Positions 24,505-32,284 of a DNA stretch of 55,355 nucleotides are shown here, piece after piece. How positions within the stretch are numbered: position 1 is the stretch's first letter; each line of letters starts with the position of its first letter. Made by a program: the position numbers and the translations under genes. Below the pieces are notes generated by a model. It was not told where the DNA came from. It did no database searches and saw only the letters and a program-made list of their open reading frames with translations. The DNA is taken from positions 1 through 55,355 of the forward strand of contig JAEKLF010000095.1 of the NCBI GenBank assembly GCA_019509985.1, given 5' to 3'. This DNA is from Burkholderiales bacterium. Lineage in GTDB: Bacteria > Pseudomonadota > Gammaproteobacteria > Burkholderiales > Burkholderiaceae_C.

Positions 24505-24525
24505 GCCAGGGTCAGGTCGACTTTG

Positions 24526-24540
24526 CGGCAAATATTGCCG
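24526..24540. repeat. Perfect inverted repeat upstream of the activator gene
   Basis: CGGCAAATATTGCCG is a 6-3-6 inverted repeat with an AT-rich centre, 200 bp before the activator ATG. It may be an operator or upstream activator site. I did not find a second exact copy by eye. Confidence 0.45.
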
Positions 24541-24739
24541 GTCAGGTCATGCCCGGCACGATCAAGCGCCTCATAACGTGACAGTTCAGCTGGCGCTAAT
24601 CAGCAAGCTGCATGCCCAGATGGTTTACATGCAGATACACCCGCTGCCTGCTCGCGATAAAGCACGCTAGGCTTTGTATTGATGACAATGACAGGGTCTA
24701 CGCCCATGTCAGTAACAGCCCAGAAGGAAAACGACGCAC

Positions 24740-26221
24740 ATGCCGCATGCCCTGGTGGTGGACGACGATCCTGATTCGGCCGCCTCGCTGCGCTCGCTGA
24801 TCGCGGGCGAGCAATTCACCGTGGCGGTCGCGCACAACCTGCGCGATGCGCGCCGGCAAATCTCGCTGCAGCAACCCGACATCCTGCTGCTGGACCTGCG
24901 CCTGCCCGACGGCAACGGCCTGGACCTGCTGGCCGACCCCAAGCTGGTGGCCGATTCCGAGGTCGTGCTGTGTACCGGACACGCCAACCTCGAGACCTCC
25001 ATCCAGGCGCTGCGCCTGGGTGCGGCCGACTACCTCATCAAGCCCGTCAACCTCAAGCAGCTGCAGGGCGTGCTGTCGCGCATCATGAAGCCGGCCGCGC
25101 TGCAGGCCGAGGTGCAGGACCTGACGGCCAACCTGGCGGAGTCCGGGCATTTCGGCCACCTGTGGGGTCGCAGCGCGCCCATGCAGCGCATCTACGAGCA
25201 GATCTCGCGTGTGGCGGGCACCAGCGTGTCGGTCTTCATCACCGGCGAATCCGGCACCGGCAAGGAGGTGGTCGCGCAGACCGTGCACGATCTCAGCCGC
25301 CGCCGCAAGCGCCCCTTCCTCGCGGTCAACTGCGGTGCCATCAGCCCCAACCTGATCGAGAGCGAGATCTTCGGCCACGAGAAGGGCAGCTTCACTGGCG
25401 CCGAGCGCCAGCACCAGGGCTTCTTCGAGCGCGCCAGCGGCGGCACGCTGTTCCTCGACGAAATCACCGAGATGCCGCTGGAGCTGCAGGTGAAGCTGCT
25501 GCGCGTGCTGGAGACCGGGCGCTTCATGCGCGTGGGCAGCACCACCAGCCAGGAAACCGACGTGCGCATCATCGCGGCCACCAACCGCTCGCCCTACCAG
25601 GCCGTCGCCTCGGGCAAGCTGCGCGAGGACCTGCTCTACCGCCTCAACATCTTCCCCATCGAGCTGCCGCCGCTGCGCGAGCGCGCGGCCGACATCCCCT
25701 TGCTGGCCAACCATTTCCTGGCCGCCATCAGCGAGCAGGAAGGCCAGGTGCGGCGTTTCTCGCCCGAGGGCCTGGCAGCCCTCGCCGAATATCCCTGGCC
25801 GGGCAATGTGCGCGAGTTGCGCAATGCCGTGCAGCGGGCCTACGTCATGGAGCAGGGCGAGTTCATCGACGCCACCTGGCTGCCCAATGTCGACCGCGCC
25901 GGCGGCCTCTCGGGCTGGGGCGCCCTCGGTGGCCCGCAGGAGCCACCGGGCTCGGCGGCCGCTCACCAGGAGCCACGCCCAGCCCTGCCCGACACCCAGC
26001 CCAGCGACGCGGGCGTGCCCAGCATCACGCTGCCCATCGGCTCCAGCGTCGCCCAGGCCGAGCGTGCTCTGATGCTGGCGACGCTGCGTCATTTCAACCA
26101 CCACAAGGAACGCACCGCCGCGGCCCTGGGGATCAGCCTGAAGACGCTCTACAACCGGCTCAAGGAATACGCGGCCGAGGGCTCGCCGCCGGTCGACCTC
26201 ACGTCCAACCGCGGCGACTAG
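24740..26221 (+). CDS. NtrC-family sigma-54-dependent response regulator
   Basis: Bacterial enhancer-binding protein that uses ATP to open sigma-54 promoters. The 493-aa protein has a receiver domain (acidic pocket DDD at 8-10, Asp52, Lys101), an AAA+ domain and a Fis-type HTH (KERTAAALGISLKTLYNRLK, near 455). Walker A GESGTGKE is at 169-176 and Walker B GGTLFLDE at 234-241. The sigma-54 contact loop reads GSFTGA (216-221) rather than GAFTGA. Several sensor-II features (YPWPGNVREL) are intact. Its own upstream region has no sigma-54 motif, as expected for an activator at the top of a cascade. It is the only such activator in the window and so the best candidate to drive the many sigma-54 promoters around it. 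Confidence 0.95.
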   Translation: MPHALVVDDDPDSAASLRSLIAGEQFTVAVAHNLRDARRQISLQQPDILLLDLRLPDGNGLDLLADPKLVADSEVVLCTGHANLETSIQALRLGAADYLIKPVNLKQLQGVLSRIMKPAALQAEVQDLTANLAESGHFGHLWGRSAPMQRIYEQISRVAGTSVSVFITGESGTGKEVVAQTVHDLSRRRKRPFLAVNCGAISPNLIESEIFGHEKGSFTGAERQHQGFFERASGGTLFLDEITEMPLELQVKLLRVLETGRFMRVGSTTSQETDVRIIAATNRSPYQAVASGKLREDLLYRLNIFPIELPPLRERAADIPLLANHFLAAISEQEGQVRRFSPEGLAALAEYPWPGNVRELRNAVQRAYVMEQGEFIDATWLPNVDRAGGLSGWGALGGPQEPPGSAAAHQEPRPALPDTQPSDAGVPSITLPIGSSVAQAERALMLATLRHFNHHKERTAAALGISLKTLYNRLKEYAAEGSPPVDLTSNRGD

Positions 26222-26239
26222 CACGGCGCCGCGCGGCGC

Positions 26240-26253
26240 GGCCCGCCGATTGC
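26240..26253 (+). promoter_or_regulatory. Sigma-54-type promoter, ElaB-like gene
   Basis: GGCCCGCCGATTGC has GG-N10-GC and a consensus TTGC. Predicted +1 is about 26265, a 28-nt leader. Confidence 0.6.
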
Positions 26254-26292
26254 CCCTGGCGGGTTCCACCCACGCCATTGGAAGGAACCGCC

Positions 26293-26583
26293 ATGAATCA
26301 CGCCGACTTGTACGACGACGCGGCTGCCGCCTCGCGCCGCGGCCTGAAGAAGGCGCGCCGTGCCGCGCGCCACAGCCTCATCCAGCTCAGCGAGGGCGTG
26401 GAAGACCTGCAGGACGCCGTGGCGCCCGTGCTGCGCCAGGCGCGTTCACGCGCCGTCGACGCATCCCAACGGACGCTGGGCTATGTGCGCGAGGAGCCCG
26501 TGCGCTCGGCACTGGCGGTCGTGGCCGTGGGCACGCTGGTCTACGCGCTGGCGCGCCTGATGAGCCCGCGCAACGCGCATTGA
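26293..26583 (+). CDS. ElaB/YqjD/DUF883-like membrane-anchored protein
   Basis: A 96-aa protein from ATG 26293 (GGAAGGA upstream). A helical, charged region (LKKARRAARHSLIQLSEGVE) is followed by a C-terminal hydrophobic anchor (SALAVVAVGTLVYALARLM). This layout is that of the ElaB/YqjD family, inner-membrane proteins that tether ribosomes and appear in stationary or stress phase. It lacks the exact family C-terminal Gly-zipper, so the assignment is by layout. Confidence 0.7.
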   Translation: MNHADLYDDAAAASRRGLKKARRAARHSLIQLSEGVEDLQDAVAPVLRQARSRAVDASQRTLGYVREEPVRSALAVVAVGTLVYALARLMSPRNAH

Positions 26584-26724
26584 TGGACGCCGCACCGGCG
26601 GCGGCGCGCCGGTCCATGCCCGCGCCCTTCGCCCATGCAGCAGGCGCCGGACACGCGCCTCACGGGTGCCGCCTGGTCGACCGCCATCGTGACGGCCTCG
26701 GCTGGTGGCGGCCGGGCCGCCGCG

Positions 26725-27513
26725 TCAGTCGGCCATGCGCTGTGCCAGGCGCGCGGCCTCGGCCAAGCGCAGCGGCGTGCGCGTGTGCAGGGCGTCCTGC
26801 AGCAGACCGGTCCAGCAGCGCACGACGGCGCGGTGGTCGCCGTCGCTCGGGTGCAGCTCCAGGCGCAGCAGGGGCGCCGCGCGGGCGCGGCGGGCCAGCA
26901 GGCGATTCCAGGCCAGCGACAGCCCGCGCCGCCAGGCCGCACGCGTGCTGAACACCAGGCTGGGCGCCGGCAGCGCCTGGCGCTGCGGCAGCGCGATGAC
27001 CTCGGTCAACGTGCAGGTGTGGCGAAAGCCCGCGTCCACCACCGCCTGCAGGCCTGGCGGGCTCAGCAGCCAGGCCGGCGCGACGAAGCCGTCCATCGCC
27101 AGGCCGTGGGCCTGCGCCCAGGCCCGGCCCTGCAGCAGCCGCTCCGTGGCCTGCGGGTGGGACAGGGCCGCAAACTCGCCTTCACCGGCCGTGTAGTGGC
27201 GGCGCAGCAGGTAGTCGCGCAGGCCGCGCAGCGGCGGGCCTTCGTCGCGGTGGGTCAGGCCGTGCAGCACCAGCTCGTGGCCGGCATCGGCCATGCCGTG
27301 CAGCCAGCGCAGATAGCGCCGCGGCAGTGCGGCGTCGCCGTGCATGCGCGGCACGACCAGCAGCGTCAGCGGCAGCGTGACGCCGGCCTGGCTGGCGCAG
27401 CGGCGCAGCTCGCTCAGCACGCGCAGGCAGCCGTCCCAGCGTGCCGGCGACACGTCGTGCAGCACGACGCAGACGGCGCCTGCCGCGCAGGTCTTGCCGG
27501 ATGCTGCGTTCAA
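26725..27513 (-). CDS. DUF2334/polysaccharide deacetylase-like protein
   Basis: Putative carbohydrate deacetylase of 262 aa. Motif VVLHDVSP provides the metal His-Asp, HGLTHRDE the second histidine pair, and VAPAWLLSPPGLQAV matches the family pattern after the barrel strand. The start is TTG 27513, overlapping the stop of the upstream glycosyltransferase (TTGA), so it is translated by coupling. A later GTG would cut into the metal motif. Its operon partner suggests modification of a cell-surface glycan or glycolipid. Confidence 0.8.
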   Translation of the reverse strand: MNAASGKTCAAGAVCVVLHDVSPARWDGCLRVLSELRRCASQAGVTLPLTLLVVPRMHGDAALPRRYLRWLHGMADAGHELVLHGLTHRDEGPPLRGLRDYLLRRHYTAGEGEFAALSHPQATERLLQGRAWAQAHGLAMDGFVAPAWLLSPPGLQAVVDAGFRHTCTLTEVIALPQRQALPAPSLVFSTRAAWRRGLSLAWNRLLARRARAAPLLRLELHPSDGDHRAVVRCWTGLLQDALHTRTPLRLAEAARLAQRMAD

Positions 27514-28745
27514 CGGTGGCTGGCCAAGGACGGCAGCGCCAGGCCGCGCGCGCGCGCCGGCTGGGTGGGCGAGGCGTGGTGGCCGAGCAGGGCGGTGTAG
27601 CGCTGCGTCATCTGCAGCATCACGCGCGGCCAGTCCTGGGCCTGGGCGCGGGCCAGTGCGGCGCGGCGTTGCGCGGCGGTGTTGCCGCTCAGGCTTGCGT
27701 CCATGGCCTCGGCCCAGGCGCCGGCGCGCGGCCGGTCCACCAGCAGGCCGGCGCCCAGCGCCAGCTCAGCCAGGCCGCCGGCGCGGGCCGCCACCACCGG
27801 CGTGCCGCAGGCCATGGCCTCGAGCACGCCCAGGCCGAAGGTCTCCTGGTCACCGGCGTGCACATAGGCGTCGCAGCTGGCCACCATGCGGGCCAGCTGG
27901 TGGCAGTCGTTTTCCGGCGGCAGCAGCAGCACCTGCGGGCCGATGGGCGGCACGGGCCCGTTGCCCACGGCCACCAGCGCGTGGCCCTTGCCGAGCAGGG
28001 CCACCGCGTCGGCCAGCAGCTGCAGGTTCTTCTCCGGTGCGAAGCGGCCGGTGTAGATGAAGAGCCGCGTGTCGGCCGCCAGGCCGCGGTCCCGGCACAG
28101 CTGGGCGCGCCAGGCCTCGTCCTGGGCGCAGGGCGTGAAGACGGCGCAGTCCACCCCCAGCGGCTGCACCGTCACGCGCGGCACGCCCCAGGTCTGCAGG
28201 CACTGCGCCAGGCCGCTGCTGGGCGCCATGACGAGATCGAAGTTGCGGTACAGGTTGACGAGATAGCGCCGCGCCAGGCGTGCCGCGCCGCGGCCCAGCC
28301 GCGTGGCCGCGCCACCCGCGCCGCCGGCGATGCGTGCGGCCAACGCTGGCAGGTTGCTGTGACAGAAGGCCACGGCCGGCACGCGCAGCCGCTCGGCCGC
28401 CGTCAGCGAGGCCCAGGCCAGCGCGTAGGGATCGGCGGATTCGATCAGGTCCGGTGCCAGCATTTCCATGCGGCGCAGCGCCGGGCCGCGATTGACCACC
28501 AGCCGGTAGCCGCCGCTGCGCGGCAGAGGCACGCCGCCGCAGTCGAACAGGCTGCCGCCTCGGGCTCCCGGCGCGATGATGCTGTGCCGCCAGCCCATCG
28601 AGCGCAGCCGCTCATGCTTGGCCGTCAGCACGCGGCGCACGCCGCCGGTGGCGCCCCAGAACATCGAGACATCCAGCAGGTGGGGCCCTGCCGCAGGATG
28701 GCTGTCCTGGGCCTGCTGTTCGGGCAAGGTGTAGTTCACGCGCAT
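27510..28745 (-). CDS. GT4-type glycosyltransferase
   Basis: GT-B fold sugar transferase of 411 aa. The N-domain begins HLLDVSMFWGATGGVRRVL, and the C-domain holds YTGRFAPEKNLQLLADAV (diphosphate-contact RxxxEK) and the GDQETFGLGVLEAMACGTPV nucleotide-sugar motif. I start it at ATG 28745, which has no ribosome binding site and sits one base after the predicted +1 of a sigma-54 promoter. It is co-transcribed with the deacetylase gene and divergent from topoisomerase IB. Acceptor and donor cannot be told from sequence; mannose or glucose transfer is typical. Confidence 0.88.
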   Translation of the reverse strand: MRVNYTLPEQQAQDSHPAAGPHLLDVSMFWGATGGVRRVLTAKHERLRSMGWRHSIIAPGARGGSLFDCGGVPLPRSGGYRLVVNRGPALRRMEMLAPDLIESADPYALAWASLTAAERLRVPAVAFCHSNLPALAARIAGGAGGAATRLGRGAARLARRYLVNLYRNFDLVMAPSSGLAQCLQTWGVPRVTVQPLGVDCAVFTPCAQDEAWRAQLCRDRGLAADTRLFIYTGRFAPEKNLQLLADAVALLGKGHALVAVGNGPVPPIGPQVLLLPPENDCHQLARMVASCDAYVHAGDQETFGLGVLEAMACGTPVVAARAGGLAELALGAGLLVDRPRAGAWAEAMDASLSGNTAAQRRAALARAQAQDWPRVMLQMTQRYTALLGHHASPTQPARARGLALPSLASHR

Positions 28746-28757
28746 TTCGAAGGTGGA

Positions 28758-28771
28758 GCAAGCGGCATGCC
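28758..28771 (-). promoter_or_regulatory. Sigma-54-type promoter, glycosyltransferase-deacetylase operon
   Basis: GGCATGCCGCTTGC on the minus strand. Predicted +1 is about 28746, one base before the ATG. It is back to back with 28780-28793, with eight bases between. Confidence 0.65.
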
Positions 28772-28779
28772 TGCAGACC

Positions 28780-28793
28780 GGCACGCCGCCTGC
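28780..28793 (+). promoter_or_regulatory. Sigma-54-type promoter, topoisomerase IB gene
   Basis: GGCACGCCGCCTGC has a perfect -24 and CTGC at -12. Predicted +1 is about 28805, one base before the ATG. Confidence 0.6.
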
Positions 28794-28805
28794 TTGGCGG
28801 CCGCC

Positions 28806-29879
28806 ATGACAAGCGTTTCGGCAATTCCGGGCCTGCGCTGGATCAGCGACGACGCGCCGGGCATCACGCGCCGGGTGCGCGCCGCGGGCGGCTTCGACTA
28901 CTTGGACAGCGCCGGCAAACGCCTGCGCGACGGGGCGGCGCTCGCGCGCATCCGCCGCCTGGCCATCCCGCCGGCGTGGACCGACGTGTGGATCAGTCCG
29001 CTGCCCGACAGCCACCTGCAGGCCACCGGCCGCGACGCCCGCGGGCGCAAGCAATACCGCTATCACGCCGACTGGCAGGCCGGCCGCGGCCAGACCAAGT
29101 TTGACGGCCTGCTGCGCTTCGGCGCCGTGCTGCCACGGTTGCGCCGGCGCGTGCAGCAGGCGCTCGCCGGGCCCGACGAACCCACGCGCGAGCGCGTGCT
29201 TGCCACCTTGGTGCGCCTGCTGGACACGACCTGGCTGCGCATCGGCAACAGCGCCTACGCGCGCGAAAACGGCTCCTACGGCCTCAGCACGCTGCGCAGC
29301 CGCCATGCCGGCGTGCGCGGCGACGCCATCGAGCTGTCCTTCGTCGGCAAGAGCGGCGTGCGCCAGCGCGTGCGCCTGACGGACCGCCGCGTCGCACGCA
29401 TCGTGCGGCGCTGCCGCGAGCTGCCGGGCCAGGAGTTGTTCCGTTATGTCGACGCGGACGGCGCCAGCCACACGGTGGACTCGGCCGACGTCAACGCCTG
29501 GCTGGCCGAGGCTGCCGGCCTGCGCGTGACGGCCAAGGACTTCCGCACCTGGCATGGCAGCGTGCTGGCCCTCCAGCTGACGCTGCAGGCCTGCGCCGAG
29601 GGCGCCGAGCCCTGTCGGCCGACCCAGGTGCTGGCGGCCGTGGCGCAGCGCCTGGGCAACACCGCCGCGGTTTGCCGCAAGGCTTACATCCACCCGCGCG
29701 TGCTGGCCCTGGGCGAGGCGCTGGGCGACGACGCGGCCCGCGCCGCCCTGCGCGCGATGCCCTGGGCCGCATCGCCTGCGGCCAGGCGCGGCCTGAGCGC
29801 CGCGGAGCGTCAGTTGATGGCGCTGCTGCGCTCGCGCGGCGCGGCGCCGGTCAAGGCGGCGAAGTCAGGTCGGACCTGA
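28806..29879 (+). CDS. DNA topoisomerase IB (poxvirus/bacterial type)
   Basis: Relaxes supercoils through a 3'-phosphotyrosyl intermediate. The 357-aa protein starts at ATG 28806. An N-terminal domain (GLRWISDDAPGITRR, IPPAWTDVWISP, GRDARGRKQYRYH) is followed by the catalytic domain with RIGNSAYARENGSYGLSTLR (Arg), TAKDFRTWHGSV (Arg/His) and the nucleophile Tyr294 in CRKAYIHP. All catalytic residues appear present. An in-frame ATG at 28767 overlaps the promoter and is unlikely. The 3' end overlaps the convergent HAD gene by 29 bp. Placement in a stress cluster suggests a DNA-protection role. Confidence 0.93.
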   Translation: MTSVSAIPGLRWISDDAPGITRRVRAAGGFDYLDSAGKRLRDGAALARIRRLAIPPAWTDVWISPLPDSHLQATGRDARGRKQYRYHADWQAGRGQTKFDGLLRFGAVLPRLRRRVQQALAGPDEPTRERVLATLVRLLDTTWLRIGNSAYARENGSYGLSTLRSRHAGVRGDAIELSFVGKSGVRQRVRLTDRRVARIVRRCRELPGQELFRYVDADGASHTVDSADVNAWLAEAAGLRVTAKDFRTWHGSVLALQLTLQACAEGAEPCRPTQVLAAVAQRLGNTAAVCRKAYIHPRVLALGEALGDDAARAALRAMPWAASPAARRGLSAAERQLMALLRSRGAAPVKAAKSGRT

Positions 29880-30507
29880 GCAGGATGTGCTCGGCCACGC
29901 CGGTCCAGTCGCCGCACAGGGCGTCCGGCTGGCGCAGCGGCGTGCGCCCGGACGGCGTTTCGCCGTCGTCGGTCAGCAGCACGGTGCGGCAGCCGGCGCG
30001 GTGGCCGGCCTCGACGTCCTCCAGCGAGCTGCCCACCATCCACGAGCGCGCCAGGTCGATGCCATGCCGGCGCGCGGCGCGCAGCAGCAGGCCCGGCGCC
30101 GGCTTGCGGCACAGGCAGGACGGCGTGCCGCCCGGACCCGGCGCATGCGGGCAGACGAGGAAGTCCAGCAGCTGCACGCCGGCCGCATCGAGCAGGCGCT
30201 TCTCCAGCACCGCCTGCAGCCGCGCGAACTGGGTGCGCGTGAAGTAGCCACGCGCGAGGCCGCTCTGGTTGGTCACCACCAGCAGCGCAAAGCCCTCGGC
30301 GGCCAGCGTCGCCAGCGTCTTGGCCGCAGCCGGCTTGAACTGCAGCAGGGCCGGGTCGGTGTTGTACGGCAGGTTGTCGATCAGCGTGCCGTCCTTGGCA
30401 ATGAACACGGCCGGCCGCCCGGGCGGCGCGGTGCGCGTCGGCAGCGGCGCGTCCTCCTGCATCGGCGTGCGGCGCCAGCGCAGCGGTCCCGAGGCGAACA
30501 GGTTCAT
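29851..30507 (-). CDS. GmhB-like HAD phosphatase with missing nucleophile
   Basis: HAD-superfamily IIIA protein of 218 aa resembling D-glycero-manno-heptose-1,7-bisphosphate 7-phosphatase. It has the zinc loop CPHAPG...SCLCRKP, motif II VVTNQSGLARG, and motif III/IV in KPAPGLLL and MVGSSLEDVEAG. Motif I should be D-x-D-G-T, but the sequence is FIAKDGT: the nucleophile Asp is Ala37, with the second Asp39 intact. A single base (GAC to GCC) would explain it. The protein is therefore predicted inactive as a phosphatase, or the base is an error. ATG 30507 was chosen; ATG 30462 is an alternative. It is divergent from a glycosyltransferase gene, and each side has a sigma-54-type promoter. Confidence 0.82.
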   Translation of the reverse strand: MNLFASGPLRWRRTPMQEDAPLPTRTAPPGRPAVFIAKDGTLIDNLPYNTDPALLQFKPAAAKTLATLAAEGFALLVVTNQSGLARGYFTRTQFARLQAVLEKRLLDAAGVQLLDFLVCPHAPGPGGTPSCLCRKPAPGLLLRAARRHGIDLARSWMVGSSLEDVEAGHRAGCRTVLLTDDGETPSGRTPLRQPDALCGDWTGVAEHILLRSDLTSPP

Positions 30508-30594
30508 GGCGACGGGCGACGTGGCATGGCGGCTCCGGAGTGGCGGGGGGCTGGGTGGGTCATGTCGATGAGAAAGCGGCGAAGGCGCAGTACG

Positions 30595-30608
30595 GCAAGC
30601 CGCGTACC
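30595..30608 (-). promoter_or_regulatory. Sigma-54-type promoter, HAD gene
   Basis: GGTACGCGGCTTGC on the minus strand. Predicted +1 is about 30583, 76 nt before the ATG. Confidence 0.55.
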
Positions 30609-30618
30609 CGGCGCGGCG

Positions 30619-30632
30619 GGCATCGCGCTTGC
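30619..30632 (+). promoter_or_regulatory. Sigma-54-type promoter, glycosyltransferase-PAP2 operon
   Basis: GGCATCGCGCTTGC. Predicted +1 is about 30644, a 23-nt leader to GTG 30667. It is back to back with 30595-30608, with ten bases between. Confidence 0.65.
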
Positions 30633-30666
30633 CAAGCGCCGAGCTCGTCCCAACGGAGCCCAGGCT

Positions 30667-31725
30667 GTGCGCATTGCCTACGTCACCGAGACCTTCCCAC
30701 CCGAGATCAACGGCGTGGCCCTCACGAGCGAGCGTACGGTGCGCCATCTGCGCGCCGCCGGCCATGCGGTGCAGCTGCTGCGCCCGCGCCAGCCCGGCGA
30801 GGCCGCCTGCCGCAGCGCCCAGGAATGGCGCAGTGCCGGCGGCCCCATCCCGATGTACCCCGAGCTGCGCTACGGCTGGGCCGGCATCGCGACCAGCGCC
30901 GACTTCCGCACCAACTTCCACGCCTACTGCAGCCACTATGGCTTCGGCTGGCTGGAGTCCATCGTGCTGGGCTATCTGCGCCGCGTGCACGGCATGGCCG
31001 ACATCAACTTCGTGCCCACGCCCGAGCTCGCGGACCAACTGGCGGCGCATGGCTTCGAGCGCCTGCGGGTGCTGGGCCGCGGCGTCGACAGCCGGCTCTT
31101 CTCGCCCGAGCGGCGCGACGCCGGCCTGCGCCACGACTGGCGCGTCGGCGCCGATCACCGCGTGCTGCTGCACGTGGGGCGGCTCGCGCCCGAGAAAAAC
31201 GCCAGCCTGGCGCTGCAGACCTTCGAGCGCCTGAGCGCGCGACGGCCGGGGCTGCGGATGGTTGTCGTCGGCGACGGGCCGATGCGCGCCAGGCTGGAGC
31301 GCGCCCACCCGACGGTGCGCTTCGTCGGCATGCAGACCGGCACCGCGCTGGCGCGCCACTACGCCAGCGCCGACGTCTTCCTCTTCCCCAGCCTCACCGA
31401 CACTTTCGGCAACGTGACGCTGGAGGCGTTGTCCAGCGGTCTGGCCGTGGCCGCCTTCGACACCGGCGCCGCCGGCCAGCATGTGCGTGACGGTGTCAAC
31501 GGCTGCGTGGCGCCGCCCTGCAATGGCCTCGACGCCTCCGACGCCTTCCTGGGCGCCGCCACGCGTGCCCTGGACGCCTCGGCACCCGACGGCCCGCTGC
31601 GCCAGCAGGCGCGGCTGAGCGCCATCCAGGCCGACTGGGGCACCGTGCAGCGCCGCTTCGAGCAGCAGTTGCTGCAGCTGGCCGTGGCGGGCCGCACGGC
31701 GCCGCGCCATGCCGCCCTGGCTTGA
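30667..31725 (+). CDS. GT4-type glycosyltransferase (MgtA/PimB-like)
   Basis: GT-B glycosyltransferase of 352 aa. The first conserved block starts right at the N-terminus, RIAYVTETFPPEINGVALTS, so GTG 30667 (GGAG seven bases upstream) is the natural start. The C-domain has HVGRLAPEKNASLALQ and FLFPSLTDTFGNVTLEALSS. This pattern is that of alpha-mannosyl/glucosyl-transferases acting on lipid acceptors. Its last 17 bases overlap the PAP2 gene, a lipid phosphatase, which supports a glycolipid role. Confidence 0.88.
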   Translation: MRIAYVTETFPPEINGVALTSERTVRHLRAAGHAVQLLRPRQPGEAACRSAQEWRSAGGPIPMYPELRYGWAGIATSADFRTNFHAYCSHYGFGWLESIVLGYLRRVHGMADINFVPTPELADQLAAHGFERLRVLGRGVDSRLFSPERRDAGLRHDWRVGADHRVLLHVGRLAPEKNASLALQTFERLSARRPGLRMVVVGDGPMRARLERAHPTVRFVGMQTGTALARHYASADVFLFPSLTDTFGNVTLEALSSGLAVAAFDTGAAGQHVRDGVNGCVAPPCNGLDASDAFLGAATRALDASAPDGPLRQQARLSAIQADWGTVQRRFEQQLLQLAVAGRTAPRHAALA

Positions 31726-32242
31726 TGCCAGCCGGCTGCGCAGCGCCGAGCTCGATCTGCGCGGCGCCCAGGCCCTGCACCGCGCGGCGGCCCGCCCGCT
31801 GCTGACGCGGGTGCTGGCGTTGTGCAGCCGGCTGGCCGACGGACCGCTGAGGGTGGCGCTGATCCTGCTGCTGCCGTGGGTCGGACCGGCCGGCCGCCAA
31901 CTCGCGCTGCTGATGCTGCTGCTTGGCGCCGTGGACCTGGCCCTCTACTACGCACTCAAGCGCAGCACGCGGCGCCGGCGCCCGTTCGAGCGCTGCGGCG
32001 ACATCCACGCCTGCCTGAAGGTGCCCGACGCCTTCAGCTTCCCGAGCGGCCACACGCTGCACGCCTTCGCGTTCGCGCTGCTGCTGTCATCCTTCCACCC
32101 GGCGCTGGCGCCGCTGCTTTGGAGCTTTGCGGTGCTGGTGGGCCTGGCGCGCGTGGTGCTGGGCCTGCATTTCCCGAGCGACGTGCTCTTCGGCGCCCTC
32201 ATCGGCATCGGCACGGCCAGCCTGCTACTGCAACTGGCCTGA
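31709..32242 (+). CDS. PAP2-family membrane phosphatase
   Basis: Integral-membrane lipid phosphatase of 177 aa, likely acting on phosphatidic acid, PGP or undecaprenyl pyrophosphate. All three PAP2 motifs are visible: K84-x6-R-P (KRSTRRRRP), PSGH at 112-115, and R148-x5-H154-x3-D158 (ARVVLGLHFPSD). Four or five hydrophobic segments surround them. The ATG at 31709 lies inside the glycosyltransferase gene, so translation is coupled. Confidence 0.9.
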   Translation: MPPWLDASRLRSAELDLRGAQALHRAAARPLLTRVLALCSRLADGPLRVALILLLPWVGPAGRQLALLMLLLGAVDLALYYALKRSTRRRRPFERCGDIHACLKVPDAFSFPSGHTLHAFAFALLLSSFHPALAPLLWSFAVLVGLARVVLGLHFPSDVLFGALIGIGTASLLLQLA

Positions 32243-32284
32243 GCCGAGGGCCGTTGGCTACGCCTCGTCCACGCCGCTGCCGCC

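Noticed and set aside
27441..28805. N-terminal extension of the topoisomerase IB frame by about 455 codons
   Set aside because: It is antisense to the glycosyltransferase gene and low-complexity; topoisomerase homology begins just after ATG 28806.
31022..31725. A separate gene inside the glycosyltransferase/PAP2 overlap
   Set aside because: Alternative frames there have no ribosome binding site, and both recognised proteins are complete.
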